NCBI GenBank assembly: GCA_946803715.1
Contig: CAMPET010000254.1
Span: 34,520-98,519, forward strand
Origin: Beroe ovata
Taxonomy: Eukaryota > Ctenophora > Nuda > Beroida > Beroidae
DNA: 64,000 nt
Reading direction: 5' to 3'
The notes beneath the pieces are model-generated. The model saw only the letters and a list, made by a program, of their open reading frames with translations. It was not told where the DNA came from and made no database searches. This document shows positions 13,001-24,853 of this stretch, piece by piece. A program made the translations under genes and the position numbers. The first letter of the stretch is position 1, and each line of letters begins with the position of its first letter.

Positions 13001-15278
13001 ATCCAAGGATAGTAAATCACTGAACGAGTTATTCGGTGACGAAACCGATGAGTCCGATATGGAGAAAACGGAGAGAATCTTGGCCGAAGAGAATGAAGAA
13101 GAAAAGGAGAAATCGCCTGTGGATAAGACGAAGGATAGAAAAAAGAAGCTGAAGGTATTTTTGGGAATTCCTCTGTAGAAGTGAACTTACGGCGTGTTTT
13201 TCCCGGTCCCAACTCGTGATATCTCAGGAACTGGCTAGGAAGAAGAACAAGGATTACTCATCATCCTCTGACTCTGAATACGAAGCAGTGTCTCATGTCC
13301 CTGTTTCCCCTGACCTCCAACCCTCACAGCCGCAGTCCTTTGAGGCTTTGCTTGCCCTTGCTAACAAGAAGGATGAACAGAACAGAAAGGAACTTTTGCT
13401 GCGCAAGCAGGTTTAATACTTTCATCAATGTAAACTATAAATATTACCCCATTTAATATGAAGGTGATAGCATTACTCCCAATTATCAGAAAGAAGAAGC
13501 TATCGAAATTCGGAAAAGAGAAGATGTGAGTCGGAAACGGGAGCTGCAGGTGGAATTTGATAAGAAGAAAAAAGAAATAGAACTAAAGATACAGGAAAGA
13601 GGTATAGCTTCATAGCTAAACCATGGATCAAAAATATTTCAGTTGATTTTATTACATTTCTCATGGTTTGTTGTTCATTTTTAACTCCAAATCCGCCTCT
13701 CAGATAGGAAGGCGGCGGAAGAGAAACATAAGAATAGAATACCTAAGGTAAATGCTCCGTCCTCTGAACAACAACCAGTAAAGAAAGACAGCATACCAGA
13801 CAGACAATCAGACAGAAAGTCTGGGTCGTTCGCAGACGCCAAACTTAGCAATACGGAGTCCTCGGGCTCTCATCCAAGCAAGAGGAAGAAAATAAGTGCT
13901 CCATCAAGACCGGAGAAAAGTGGAAGTGGTAGGTTTTAGCCATCATCTGAGAAATCCAGAATCCTTATTGGAGTCACTGTCAATGAGATCAAATTTTCAA
14001 ATCAATCTGTCCAGGATCATTTGAAGCGTTGATGAAGATGGCAAACGAAAACGCAAAGAAAAGTACTTTTGGTTCTTCGATCAGAAAACCCGAGGATATC
14101 GTCAGAGAGAAGAGAAAGCAGGAAATAGAGAAAAAGAGAGAGCACATGGCATATGTCGTACGTGTATTAACTACCATATGAAAACTTCTGGTGATCATGA
14201 CCTCGATAACAATATTCTATTTTCAGAACTACAGACCGTCAGTTCCGAATGTCCGGCCACCCCCACCTAAACCACACCAATCACACCCAAGACACGCCCC
14301 TCCGCCTCCACCCCCTCCAGCCAAGCCAAAACCAGCACCGAGACACGACAGACCGTCCTCCCAGCTCGATAGGAGGAAAGAGGAGAGAAGAGAGGAGAGG
14401 AGGCCGAGCAAGGGCCGATCAGAGGACAGGGGGAGCACTGTGAGGACAGTAACACTGACTGGACGAGAGGTGAGGGAGAGGAGAGAGCAGGACCGAGGCA
14501 GGGAACAGGGTGGGAGGAGTGGGGGCATGATGAAGCACAGGGATGATGGACGGAGGCCTGAGAAGAAGCAGAAGGTACCCGATCATGCAAAATCACAAGG
14601 ATTAATGGTGACAAGTGGCTGAATTGCAATCACTATCAGTGAATGAACAGTGAACACGCGTATCTAATCTCTACCTCTTCCGCAGCGTCCCCATGTAAAT
14701 CCCTACATGGATGATGATATGGACGACTTTGTGGTGAACGACGACAGCCAAATCGACTATTCTAAAGCAATCAGGTATGTTAAGAGACACAATACTATTG
14801 ATTATTGAATCCACAAGAGACCTTTACCTAACAATTTCCTGCGGAGATTGTGCAACATCTCCTGTAACCCATCCTCTCGCCCAGGAACATGTTTGGCTAT
14901 GACAAGAGGAGATATCGAGACGAGGAGGACGACTGTAGAGACATGGAGGCAGACTACAGGTCCATTCAGAAGGAGGAAGCTCGAAGGTAGGAGAAACTTG
15001 TCGCAATGACAACTCAATGATGGTTATGACAAGTGACAACTCATTGAGCTACTCAATGATGGTTCTCGTTTCACTTCCGCGCAGCACTTGGGAAATTGAA
15101 CTTGCACTGATGTTATCTGAAAACATTGTGCGAGCTGCAACATCCAGTTTCAATCTCTCATCTTTCCCTTAACTTCAGTGCTCGGTTGGCCAGGCAAGAG
15201 GACGCAGAAGAACTGAAGAAAATACAAGCAGAAGAGGAGAGGGAGAGAAGGAGAAAGATGAAAATGATGAAAAGATGA
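7050..15278 (+). CDS. SPTY2D1: SPT2 chromatin protein (SPTY2D1), 19 exons
   Basis: Exons joined in phase: 7050-7106, 7308-7419, 7502-7620, 7739-8117, 8319-8406, 8598-8666, 9573-9739, 9935-10026, 10345-10458, 10752-12647, 12978-13154, 13228-13410, 13490-13601, 13704-13928, 14015-14157, 14227-14574, 14686-14774, 14885-14986, 15179-15278; about 1,523 residues. The N-terminus MDFEALMKQARANEE and the C-terminus (MDDFVVNDDSQIDYSKAI, MFGYDKRRYRDEEDD, QKEEARSARLARQEDAEEL, then a basic end) are the diagnostic ends of SPT2. SPT2 is a nuclear H3-H4 chaperone acting in transcription and rDNA chromatin. Its C-terminal domain binds the histones. Human SPTY2D1 is about 685 residues; the excess here is largely exon 10 (632 codons), rich in YSP/YTP and SET motifs with an acidic block. 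Lys/Glu coiled-coil-like segments fill exons 2-5 and 13-15. The exon 6 boundaries are the least certain: the acceptor could be 8592 and the donor is a weak gtcacg. Confidence 0.88.
9777..9878 (+). repeat. 17-bp minisatellite in SPTY2D1 intron
   Basis: Six tandem copies of tttgaatttattcgtcc with a few substitutions fill 102 bases just downstream of exon 7 of SPTY2D1. It is AT-rich with no coding function visible. Replication slippage is the likely origin. Confidence 0.85.
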
Positions 15279-16212
15279 TTTATGATCATGCACAAGATCG
15301 AGAGATTATGTCCATTGTCAGAAATATTGATGATATTTGATTAAACTTCGATCCGTATTCTAAGAGACGCATATTGAGGACAGCGTCTTTTGATTATTGG
15401 GGATGAGAATTGAGACTGTCATACGCGGCTCTTTTTAAAGTAGATGAAACTTCAGATATTTTGTGGGGGTTTAGTATTCGTTTTATTCGTTAAAGTTTTT
15501 GGCACTGTTTTTGAATCAACTCTTAAGTTTATCCCAATTTTATGTAACCGATGTGAATAATTTGTAATTACTGCAAGTGCATCAGTTCAACTTTAACTAA
15601 GCTCAGTTTATATGTTTTCGGAGTTGGACTATACTCAGGAATCTGGAACAGAAGCAACATGATTATGCTGCTAGACCATAACTCTTTCACTAAGAAAAAC
15701 ACAATACTGACTGATTTGAAACATCATACGGCAGTTTTGATAAATTATAAATACTCTAGATTCCCATAAACTCCAGTCTTCCAATTAAAAACACACTCTC
15801 ATATCTCAACTATCTGATAGAGAACAGCTATTTTGAACGAGCATTCTTAAAACAGCCCTGGCCTCGCGAATGGCATCTCTTCAAATTATTCCTCAGTCAC
15901 TGCAGATAGCATGTAGCGAGTGTTGTGTGAATCACATATACCGTGTCCACTGCTCAGCATAAACCAAAAACTGAAGAAAAATCACAGCACATACTTCCAG
16001 TTAAATTTAATTTAAATTGATTAACACTGCATAGCATGATATTAGGTTAAAATTAACGATGTGATATAATTATCTGTTGGACAGCATTGTTCGTACAGCC
16101 TGATTTATAGGATTGGTACATCACAGAACACGCGCTGCAACGATGGAGTCTCTCACTTCAACTATAAACACAAACTATGGCAACACTTGCAACAGTAGTC
16201 TGTCAAATTCTC
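15279..16212. other. Convergent spacer between SPTY2D1 and the USP gene
   Basis: Both flanking genes end here, so the 934 bases should hold two opposed 3' UTRs. The sequence is AT-rich without open frames or recognised repeats. Confidence 0.6.
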
Positions 16213-19200
16213 TCAGGATTTCTGTTTCTTATTTTTCCAGAAATATTTCGGATACTTTCCACCGTTCTGCTTACTACCCCACGACGTTCGCTCTTCCCAT
16301 CGGTTCTGATTTTTCTGATACTCGTGAGCCTTCTGAAAATCATGTTTCTCCCGGCCATTGTGCTTGTTCTTGTGATGTTTGACTTTCTTCATCTTGCCCT
16401 GGTCTAACTCGTCATCATACTCGTCTCGCACACGCTTATTAGGATTCGACACCGATTTCCAACTGTCGGTGTCACTCTTGAAGTTCTCCGATTTTTCTCC
16501 AGACCAGCTCTTCACGCCCTGTTTGGCTCCCAACCGTTCGAAAACATTGCCTGCCGCCTCCTTCTTAACAGCACCATTTTGCTCCCCACTCACTTTCTTC
16601 TTCACTAATAGAGCCGGTTTCGAGTTGGGATTATACGTTTCCTTCCCTTCCTTTTCGTCAGACTCGTCGTTATACGAGTTCTTGAGAATGTCCAGGGATG
16701 ACATTGACTCTGTACACTTAACAACTGGTGACGATGGGCTTTCCGACTTCGAGCCCCCATTCTGTTCACTCGAAACCTTTACTCCGTTAGTCTCGGCGGA
16801 GGTTTTCTGACAGGGTTTTTCATCGGCATTGCCAGAGTTCGGGTGAGCCCTACCATTTTCCTGGCAACTCAAATGTTGACTGGAATAACCGTTCGATTTG
16901 GTTGCCCCGTTAGGGAGCAGCGGACCAACGAAATTCTTCTTCTCTGGCTCTGATTTGGATGATAAATAGGGATTCTTCAGGAACTTCGAGTTGACCTTCA
17001 TGTTGAATTTGATTGGTCTTTGTGATGTGAGAGGGGCTTTCTCCGAAAAGAAGGGGTTCGACTCCATAAGCCTTGCTTTCGGCTTGCTATGACCTGAGAC
17101 AGTGAAACATTAGTGAATTATATTATCGATTATTAATCAGAACTGGGTTCAAAATGCTCAATCCTGATTACAGGATACTGTGAAAGTACTTCTACTTCTA
17201 AAACCAACCATTCGCTGTAGGTGTGGTACTGTTCTTCTGGACCTCACCGTTAGAAACAGGGGCTTCTCCGTTAGACGGTGATGTCTGAAAATTGAAAATA
17301 AAATAAACTCGGTCCCGCTAAAACTGGAATGCGTTGTCTGCGGCGCGCGTCCATTTGTCGATCCAGGGTCTATCAAAACCCTGCACAAAAATACCTATAC
17401 CCCTCGATGCTCAATTATTGTGTCGTAAGACCTTCGCGGTTGAAGAGGGACATAACACATGCTACTCCAGGACCTCATTTGGAATATTGCTGTTGAAATT
17501 GGAAGCAAAATGAATGTTCCAGTTTCGGAAAAAAGCGCGCGCGCGCCGCAAATATTAAAAGTACTCAGTGCTTCTTGTCTTCAAAGTTGATCATTAAAAA
17601 TCACGCCGCGCGTTACGTTTCAGTACAGAAATGTGACCTTTATGTGACGGGCTCACCTCGTGTTTTATGTAGAATAGAAGATACGCTTCCGACTGCAGCA
17701 CCCGCTGCAAACTGACTGTGTTTACACTTGTGTCGTTCATACAATGCCATGTACCTGTCATATGGTGATAGGTGGAAATACTCTGGCATTCCAATGTGGT
17801 GAGTGTTTATAGGTGTAAATACGCATTAAGCTAAGAGTTCTGCTGTTCAAACTTTTCTTCTAAAAGTTTCACATTTACTTCTAAAAGTTTTTAATCATAA
17901 AATTATGTGGTTCAATCAAATCAGTGGTCCACAACGTTAAGAATTCGTCATAACGTAACCTACCATTCGGTGACTTGACGAAGCAGTAATAGTGGCCGCA
18001 CTGTGCTGACGATCCTGCATGAACCAGAACTGCGTACAGCGAATACTTCGTATTCGTGTCCTGAACAGACATGTTCATTTTAGCTGAAGAAAACAAATTG
18101 TACTCAAGAGATATAATAGTCAGTGACATGCTGTTACAAACCTTCTGCTTGCTCCAGTTGGCGATATCGAAGTGCTCCGGAAAAGATATCTGATTCTTTA
18201 ACTTGCCAATGAAACCGCCGAATTGGAATCGCTTCAAATGTAACACTAGAACATTCGGTGTTTCAGCTATCTTAAACTGCTTCGTTGCTATGACCGACTT
18301 CTTGCACCTGATAAGAGAATGTTAACATGTTGTAGGTTCATTAAAATGAACAATGAAACTGCACAAGTGATATCACTGAAGGGATAACATTTTAGGAAAA
18401 TTGTTAATCCCAAGGGATGTTTCTTGACAAACTGCCAAATTTCTATCATTAATTCTCGTAGTTTCTGTTTATATCGACCTACTTTTCGCACTTATAGGCG
18501 TTTGATCCACTGAGTGTCTCTCGTTTGCACAGTCTGTTGAACGACTGTTGTATCGAGTCACTATTCTGAAACACAAACACTGTTTTCCTTTCTTGAGAGA
18601 GGAAAGATGTGTGATGATTGATGAAGCACCTGCCAATCAAATCAACAACAATATGTAAGTTGGGCTGTGCGATGATGACATACCCTAACATCGAGTCCTA
18701 ACTCCAGGAAGCACTCCTTGGTGTCACTTTGATGTTGACATTGTGAGCACGTGACTGTTGACACCAGTTTGCCACCAAATACTGCGTGTGTAGGTGTGCT
18801 AGTGCACTTTTTATCTGCCCTGATATACATTAATGGTGACTATACAGTAGTAAGTTTATTTACAATACTGTACTGCGCACATTAATTAAGGTCAACGAAT
18901 AACGATTGACATGGTAGCGTGAGAAATGGTATTTGGCGCGCAAATAACTTTGAGAGAAAAACATCGCTCTGACAGCTTGCTATTTATAGTAAAAACGTTA
19001 AAAATATCTCCTTAAGTCGCTATTTCACTGCCAAATTACGATGAAATAGCTAAAACAATGGAGGTTGGAGAACTACCTACGAGATACTACCTGATTTATT
19101 TTTAGTTATTGCAATTTGCATTCCGACATTTCATTGTCGGTGCAACACAAGCTGGCAAATTGGTGTCAATCGACAGTCGATAAGAATCCAATGCAATCAC

Positions 19201-20190
19201 TTACTTTGGATGAGAACTGAGGAATTGTTGTATCATTTTATCTCTCAAATGTATGAGAAATTCGTGAGCGTCCTCTTGCCTACCAAAGCAAAAGTGTTTG
19301 GCGATCACTGAAATGTAGCAAAAGAATTGGAAAGAGCAATGGCAACGATGAACGAATGAAATGTTTTCCTATAATTGGAATTTTTATCAAACTGAAACTC
19401 AAAAGGCTCGGACATGCGGGAAACGCAATGATACTCACATTTGAGGTGGTGAATGAATGAAGATGGTCTACATGCACCACCACTGGAGTTATTCACAGTG
19501 TGATACAGTTGAAGTAAGCCGCAGTTAATGCAAAAACCGCCTGTGCGACCTAACAGGGAGATTCAGCAATTATAACATAACTGATGATCAATGATCATTG
19601 TCACAACTGAAACCAATCCTAAAACGATGCATATACCACCAAGGGAAACAACTCACAGTGTTTCTTGTGATCTGTGATAAGATAGTTGATAAGGGGTGGT
19701 GTATAGAGGAGACATTGTAGGGTGGAGTTAAGGTAACATGTATTGGCAGCGTTAACTAATCCACAACCAATGCCCTGCTTTTGTCTCCATTTCAGTTGAA
19801 GAGAGTCTTTGTTGTATAATTCTTTGGATGCAGACCTGTATCATTTTCATATGAAATGTTTGGATACAATAACATAGTAATTAGTTACACAAGAAACTTG
19901 TTGTTGTTATACCTGACTTGGGAAGGTGCTGACTTTTCAAAATTGTTAATTGGACTGTACTTCAATCTTAAGTCTTCCATATATGAGTCTCTCTTCAATG
20001 GTGCAACAAACTCAATCCTACAAACGAATAAGATAATGTTTCCATTGACATTAAAGATGTGGAAATCAGTGAGAAATTAGTTGATTTGAATTTAAAATTA
20101 CCGTTCAGCAAGTAAGCTGGATGGAGTGAAACTGCCAAGAGGTGATGAAGATCCCAGGAGATTGAGCAATGCTGAGTCAATGCTCGGCAT
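16213..20190 (-). CDS. USP36: Ubiquitin-specific protease, USP36/USP42 family, 12 exons
   Basis: Exons, in coding order: 20102-20190, 19913-20017, 19657-19835, 19439-19549, 19205-19307, 18684-18819, 18483-18565, 18142-18307, 17964-18060, 17657-17754, 17209-17284, 16213-17093; about 707 residues, all phases agree. The peptidase C19 domain shows the Cys box VNAANTCYLNSTLQCLLYTP (Cys98), the QEDAHEFL box, a zinc-type pair CSQC, and the His box QCGHYYCFVKSPNG (His347), followed by HCMNDTSV. Exon 12 encodes a Lys/Ser-rich tail with RVRDEYDDELDQGKMKKVK, the C-terminal motif of USP36 and USP42. USP36 removes ubiquitin in the nucleolus and supports ribosome production; USP42 acts on p53 and histone H2B. 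Which of the two it matches cannot be settled here. The start follows from MPSIDSALLNLLGSS joining in phase to exon 2. The exon 8/9 junction has an alternative (acceptor before ctaaaatg) that adds about nine residues. Confidence 0.92.
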
Positions 20191-21043
20191 CTTCACAGCA
20201 TTATTTGACTAACACCATCCTAATATCATTGAATTGAATTGAATTATAATCACAGCACAACTATCAAATATATATTTTCTTCTGTTATTAAAGACATCAC
20301 TTGGGTTGTGCTGAAGTATACATCAAGTATATAATTGATTTCATGATTCCTTCTTCTTCTAGATCCCTGATTCCTCTCCTTCCTTTGGATGTCATATATA
20401 TTTGCTCTAATTATACTAAATTATGCTGTGGAGTTGGAGCCTTATTCCATATTCGTCAGGGTTGCATTGACTCAGTGTCACATTGTTCACTATTCATGGA
20501 AACAAGAAGGAATAACAGATCCTCAGAACTCAGAAGAATAAAGATCCCAACATAGCAGATCCCCAGGAGAGCAGATCCCAAAAGAACATTGCAGAAAGAA
20601 ATGATGAGAGCAAGTGTCAGAGAGAGTAGTGTAGAGTGACTATGCGCAAGTATCTACCAGCTTTCAAGGATGGTCCATGTCCAGCAATCTTATTGATGAT
20701 TGCACAACCATATCCTGGTCTCCAATCCTGGCAATACTGCTATGCCATGAAAACAAAGTACACAACACTTGTTGACTAATTGACTTTTAGCACTTGTAAG
20801 TCATAGGAATAAAAGCAGGAATTAATCCTTTATCTCAGGACCTATTAACCTATTCGTTTTACTTTGATTCATATATTCAGTTCAGTTCTTCCCCTCCATT
20901 GATTCTTATCTCCAACCCCCCTCTCTCTAAACTGTGAAGCTCAGACTTCCAGAGTTCTGGGTGGCCCAGCCTTGCAGTTGCAAGCTGTGAGGGGTACAGT
21001 GGGCGGAAACCACTCCGTTCACTCTTGCCACCTGCTGACACTG
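20191..21043. other. Upstream region of the USP gene, nothing recognised
   Basis: AT-rich sequence immediately 5' of the USP36-like gene, which reads leftward. It should include that gene's promoter. No credible coding frame or repeat is seen before the inverted-repeat element at 21044. Confidence 0.5.
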
Positions 21044-21140
21044 TTGTAGGATTTTACCCTACCGTCGACGCGCACGCGATTTTCAATCTACCCCGACAGG
21101 GATAAAATCCCCCCAGCAAGGGTAGGGTGGAATCCTACAA
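21044..21140. repeat. Short terminal-inverted-repeat element, copy 2
   Basis: 97 bases with 20-base terminal inverted repeats (ttgtaggattttaccctacc and ggtagggtggaatcctacaa, two mismatches). It is a better preserved copy of the element at 2535-2642, sharing accgtcg after the left end and ccagcaaggg before the right end. Likely a MITE. Confidence 0.75.
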
Positions 21141-21534
21141 CTGACACTGAGATCCAAATTGCAGTTGACAGAAGAGGGCCTTACATCTGTAGGGTAACCG
21201 CTGATGATTCACAGTTTAGATTCTTCCCTCTTATGCCAATCCTCGGATTAGGAAATCAATATCCAGTATTTTGCTATGTTTGCAGTATACCCATACAACT
21301 CTATAGATAAGACTTTGGATGTTGTGTGAGTGGGGTTATATTCAAGAGTCGCATAGNTACAGGACTTAACATTTGAATTCCACCCAAGATCCTCACTAAT
21401 GGAGGAGTGTTTCAATTTAATAATAATGGGAATAAGATCATATTGACATGTATTATTGTATTTGTAAGATCAAATATGAAATAATGATTAAGGATCAATT
21501 TAAGTATATGACATAATGAATGAACAGAATGCGC

Positions 21535-21930
21535 GCAGCGCGATGATTTGTCAAATGTTACCTGACCTGTTTTTCGCGCGCGCGCGCCGCGCGCGAGAAA
21601 CTGAGCCTGTCGGATAAAACCTGACAAAGCAAACGACGATCAAAAGATTGCCAAGTCGCCTGCGAAAGTGTTTGGCATCTTTTGGTCCGGTCGCTTTCCT
21701 TTCTAATTTTCAATTCAAAGTTCTAGTTGTGCACAAAGAATTGAAATACTTTTGAATTGAATAAATTAAGTGAAAGTTTGCATTTGTCAGGAATGTGCCA
21801 AAAATTTTGTCAGATTTTATGTGACCTCAGTTTCTCGTGCGCCTTCATCAAAGGCCGAAACAGTTTCGGCCTTCGATGAAGGCGCGCGTGCCGCGCGCGA
21901 GAAACTGAGGTCAGATAAAATCTGACAACC
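21535..21930. repeat. Pair of GC-rich palindromic MITE-like elements
   Basis: Two hairpins about 200 bases apart. The left one (about 21550-21630) pairs tgttacctgacctgtttttc with a degenerate gagaaactgagcctgtcgga arm around a run of CG dinucleotides. The right one (21808-21929) is nearly perfect: tgtcagattttatgtgacct on the left against aggtcagataaaatctgaca on the right. Its interior contains cggccttcgatgaaggcgcg, almost the same as the palindrome at 2.3 kb. Together they define one dispersed family. Confidence 0.75.
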
Positions 21931-23338
21931 AAAGATTGTAGTATAACGCGCGCGGCATGATGGAGAAATCAAACGGTTACAGCCGCGCATTGCGCAACCT
22001 TTTGCAATATGCGCTATGGGGTATTTTCGCGTTGGATAAAGCATTAACTTATCAAATTTGCAACGGACGTGCAATTGGATTGTGGCTTCGTAGTTTTGTG
22101 GGGAAAGGTGTTCATTAATTATTTCCACAGACCCTTGTATTCATCACTGATCACTCGTGGGCACTCAATTGTTGATTATAGCATTAGTCGTCCCTACTCT
22201 CACAGTTGTTTCTATAAAGTTTTGCCGCTGACAATGACGAGATGGACGGGTGTAGATAATGGCAGCAAAACGATGCTAGTATCGATGAAATGTAACGGCA
22301 ATCCCAGTAAGTGTTTTTGGGACTTACATCCACGAAACAAGTGTGCTCCATCCATTCTTTTCTAGAATATGCTCTTTCACAGGAGTTATACAGGGCTGTA
22401 AAATTTGATTATTGCTAAATTTATGTGTAATGAAATTAAGGAATATTTTATCATTTCCTAAGTGTAACCTCACATAACATAACCGGTAGAGACAGATTCT
22501 ACCAGTGACGCAAACACAAACACGCAGTCACATACACAGTCGCACACATGCCTGCATCGAATTGAGCTTGTTGACACATCCGATATAGCCTCCTTATGTT
22601 ATACTTATTACTTATGTTATGTTTCTACTCAAGAATGTTATAGCTCTCATTTACATTACTTGTTCAGTGAACTTATCCCCTAATAATCACCCTATACACT
22701 TAATCACGATGTAACGATATCAAATTGCATGTTTGTGTGTGTACGAGAGTCGTGATGAGTACGTGACTCTGGATTTATGCTTTCTGCACAGTGTGCATTG
22801 CGCAGTGCGTAGAATAAGTTTATTTACCGCGATTCTGTAAGGTTTCGTTTCCTAAATTTAGGAATTTAGCTCTTTTTGTATTTGAGTTTTTCATTTTTCA
22901 ATACATTTGATTATTCTCAACAAATTTTCATTGTTGGCCATGTTGTCGCCGTTTACAATGCATTTGTAGTGCGAACTGTGAATACATAAACTTGTTAGTG
23001 GTTGTCTTAGAAGAGGGCCTTGGTAGCTTTTAGTAAGTGTTAAAGCCAGTGGGTGTTAAAGCTATAATAGCTGTGTTGCGTGTAGTACGTGTGTTTTGTT
23101 GAGGAAATGGACCAGTATAATTGTGTGCTTGCTAAATAGTATGCTTTTATTCAGGTCAACGCGCGACCACTGTACTTCAAATAGAGCTTCAGACTGTGTG
23201 TGTGTGTGTTGCATGTTAGAGAGATTGCAATGTTTGTTTTCATAATCACGCAAATCCAGAATCACTGCGGTCGCACTGTTGACACCAGCATATTTGTTGA
23301 TGGCGCTGACACCGCTGATTTGACAGCCTAGGAGAACC
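21931..23338. other. Intergenic region before the aldo-keto reductase
   Basis: No gene recognised. The sequence is AT-rich, with a short TG run near 23200. The 5' UTR of the downstream reductase should be at the right end. Confidence 0.5.
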
Positions 23339-24196
23339 ATGCGGCTGCCACAATTCGGTATCGGTACCTTCCAGTTAGAAGATGTCAACGTGTTGCGAGG
23401 TGTAATCAGAGCGGTGTTACCACTTGGTGTCAGGATGTTTGACACCGCTCAGTGGTACATGAACGAGGCACAGATTGCGGAGGTGTTGTCAGAGGAACTC
23501 CCAAATCACAATCTAACCAGGAACGATGTTATCATTGTCAGCAAGGTCCATCCAAAGAACCATGGTTACGAGAAATGCATGGCATCTTCACTGGAGAGTG
23601 TTGCTCATTTTGGATATCTGGATATGATGCTAGTGCACTGGCCCATGGCAACCGCATCTGCTACGTACCAGTGGCCGGGTATGGACAAGTCACAGGACAC
23701 GGACATCAGGACTCTGCGGGCAGGCACATGGCGGGCGCTGGAGGAGCTGATGAAGGCGGGCAAAGTGCGCGGCATTGGCGTGTCTAACTACACAGTGGAG
23801 CACCTAGACGAGCTACTGGAGTACTCAACCACCGGGCCACCCAGTGTGCTGCAGTCTGAGTTCCACCCACGGTGTCATCAGCGGAGTGTCATGGATTACT
23901 GTGTCAAGCACGGTATCCAGTTCATGGGATACACTCCACTCGGCAGACGAGACCTCCTCGGCAAGGAGATAGTGATGGAACTGGCAGGGAAATACGAGAT
24001 CAGCCCGGGTCAGGTCCTGCTGAAATGGAGCATGCAGAAGGAGGCGGTGACGATACCGAGATCATCGAGTGCAGAGAGGAATGTGGAGAATACTATCAGT
24101 TGGACAGATGGGATTGTGCTGTCAGGGGAGGATATGGGCAAGTTAGATGAGTTGGATGATGAACATCACTACACGTGGAACCCGAACCTGCTCTAA
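23339..24196 (+). CDS. Aldo-keto reductase, intronless
   Basis: A 285-residue single-exon frame with a true ATG. It shows the AKR TIM-barrel motifs in order: FGIGTFQL, FDTAQWYMNE carrying Asp35 and Tyr40, VSKVHP with Lys69, MLVHWP with His100, RGIGVSNYTVEHLDELL, QSEFHP, GIQFMGYTPLGR and the NADP-binding TIPRSSSAERNVENT. The Asp-Tyr-Lys-His catalytic tetrad is complete, so an active NAD(P)H-dependent carbonyl reductase in the cytosol is expected. The length is slightly under the usual 300-320, with a short N-terminus lacking the first beta hairpin. The substrate cannot be told. It lies 657 bases upstream of the arginine kinase on the same strand, but animal genes of this kind are transcribed separately. 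Confidence 0.93.
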   Translation: MRLPQFGIGTFQLEDVNVLRGVIRAVLPLGVRMFDTAQWYMNEAQIAEVLSEELPNHNLTRNDVIIVSKVHPKNHGYEKCMASSLESVAHFGYLDMMLVHWPMATASATYQWPGMDKSQDTDIRTLRAGTWRALEELMKAGKVRGIGVSNYTVEHLDELLEYSTTGPPSVLQSEFHPRCHQRSVMDYCVKHGIQFMGYTPLGRRDLLGKEIVMELAGKYEISPGQVLLKWSMQKEAVTIPRSSSAERNVENTISWTDGIVLSGEDMGKLDELDDEHHYTWNPNLL

Positions 24197-24853
24197 AGTT
24201 AGGGAGGGAAAACCCCTCTCATTTTTCTTAGAATCTACAGATTTTTTAATAGTTTCATGTTTTATTCTAACTCCATGTGGCTAAATACACATTTGATGTA
24301 ATTATGTAGGTACCTTCAGAATGTATTCTTTGTTTTAACATTTAGGTTTTATGTGTATGGGGTTCGCTGTTTTATCACATTTATTCGAATTTTTGTGTGT
24401 CGTTTGTAACTTAATGGGGCATTCAGATGTTTTATGTTTCATAGCTTCATTCCTGCTTCGATTAAACGGTCTATTGTTAGTATCTGTGGAGTGTTTCTTT
24501 GTATCGATTTCCTCACACCTACATACCTATAATATCTACTGAGTAACATTCTTTTAAACGCTTGGCGTTTGGAGAATCGTGAACACAGATATTCATCTTG
24601 CTTTTATGCGATTCCTGCCGCATTCAAACCAGCCATTACTCACTTTTGCCCAAGCCCGTATATAATTGCTTCATTTAAACCTTCTAAAATGTTTCTGGAT
24701 GTATAATCGCAAGTGGACAAAGGACTTATGGAGCAAGTTGGATTTCATTATTCACGAGCTTTATGAAGGAGCATTTTCTGATCGGTTCTAATTGATCAAT
24801 TCTCTCTTTTTTCATTGCTATTATTTTCAATCACTCCATCTTTTAGAAGCAAA
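24197..24853. other. Spacer between aldo-keto reductase and arginine kinase
   Basis: AT-rich non-coding sequence holding the reductase 3' UTR and presumably the arginine kinase promoter. A T-rich tract precedes the kinase ATG at about 24800-24845. No other feature is seen. Confidence 0.5.

Noticed and set aside
16379-16810. Plus-strand open frame of 143 codons
   Set aside because: It is the complement of the last exon of the USP36-like gene and shows no motif of its own.
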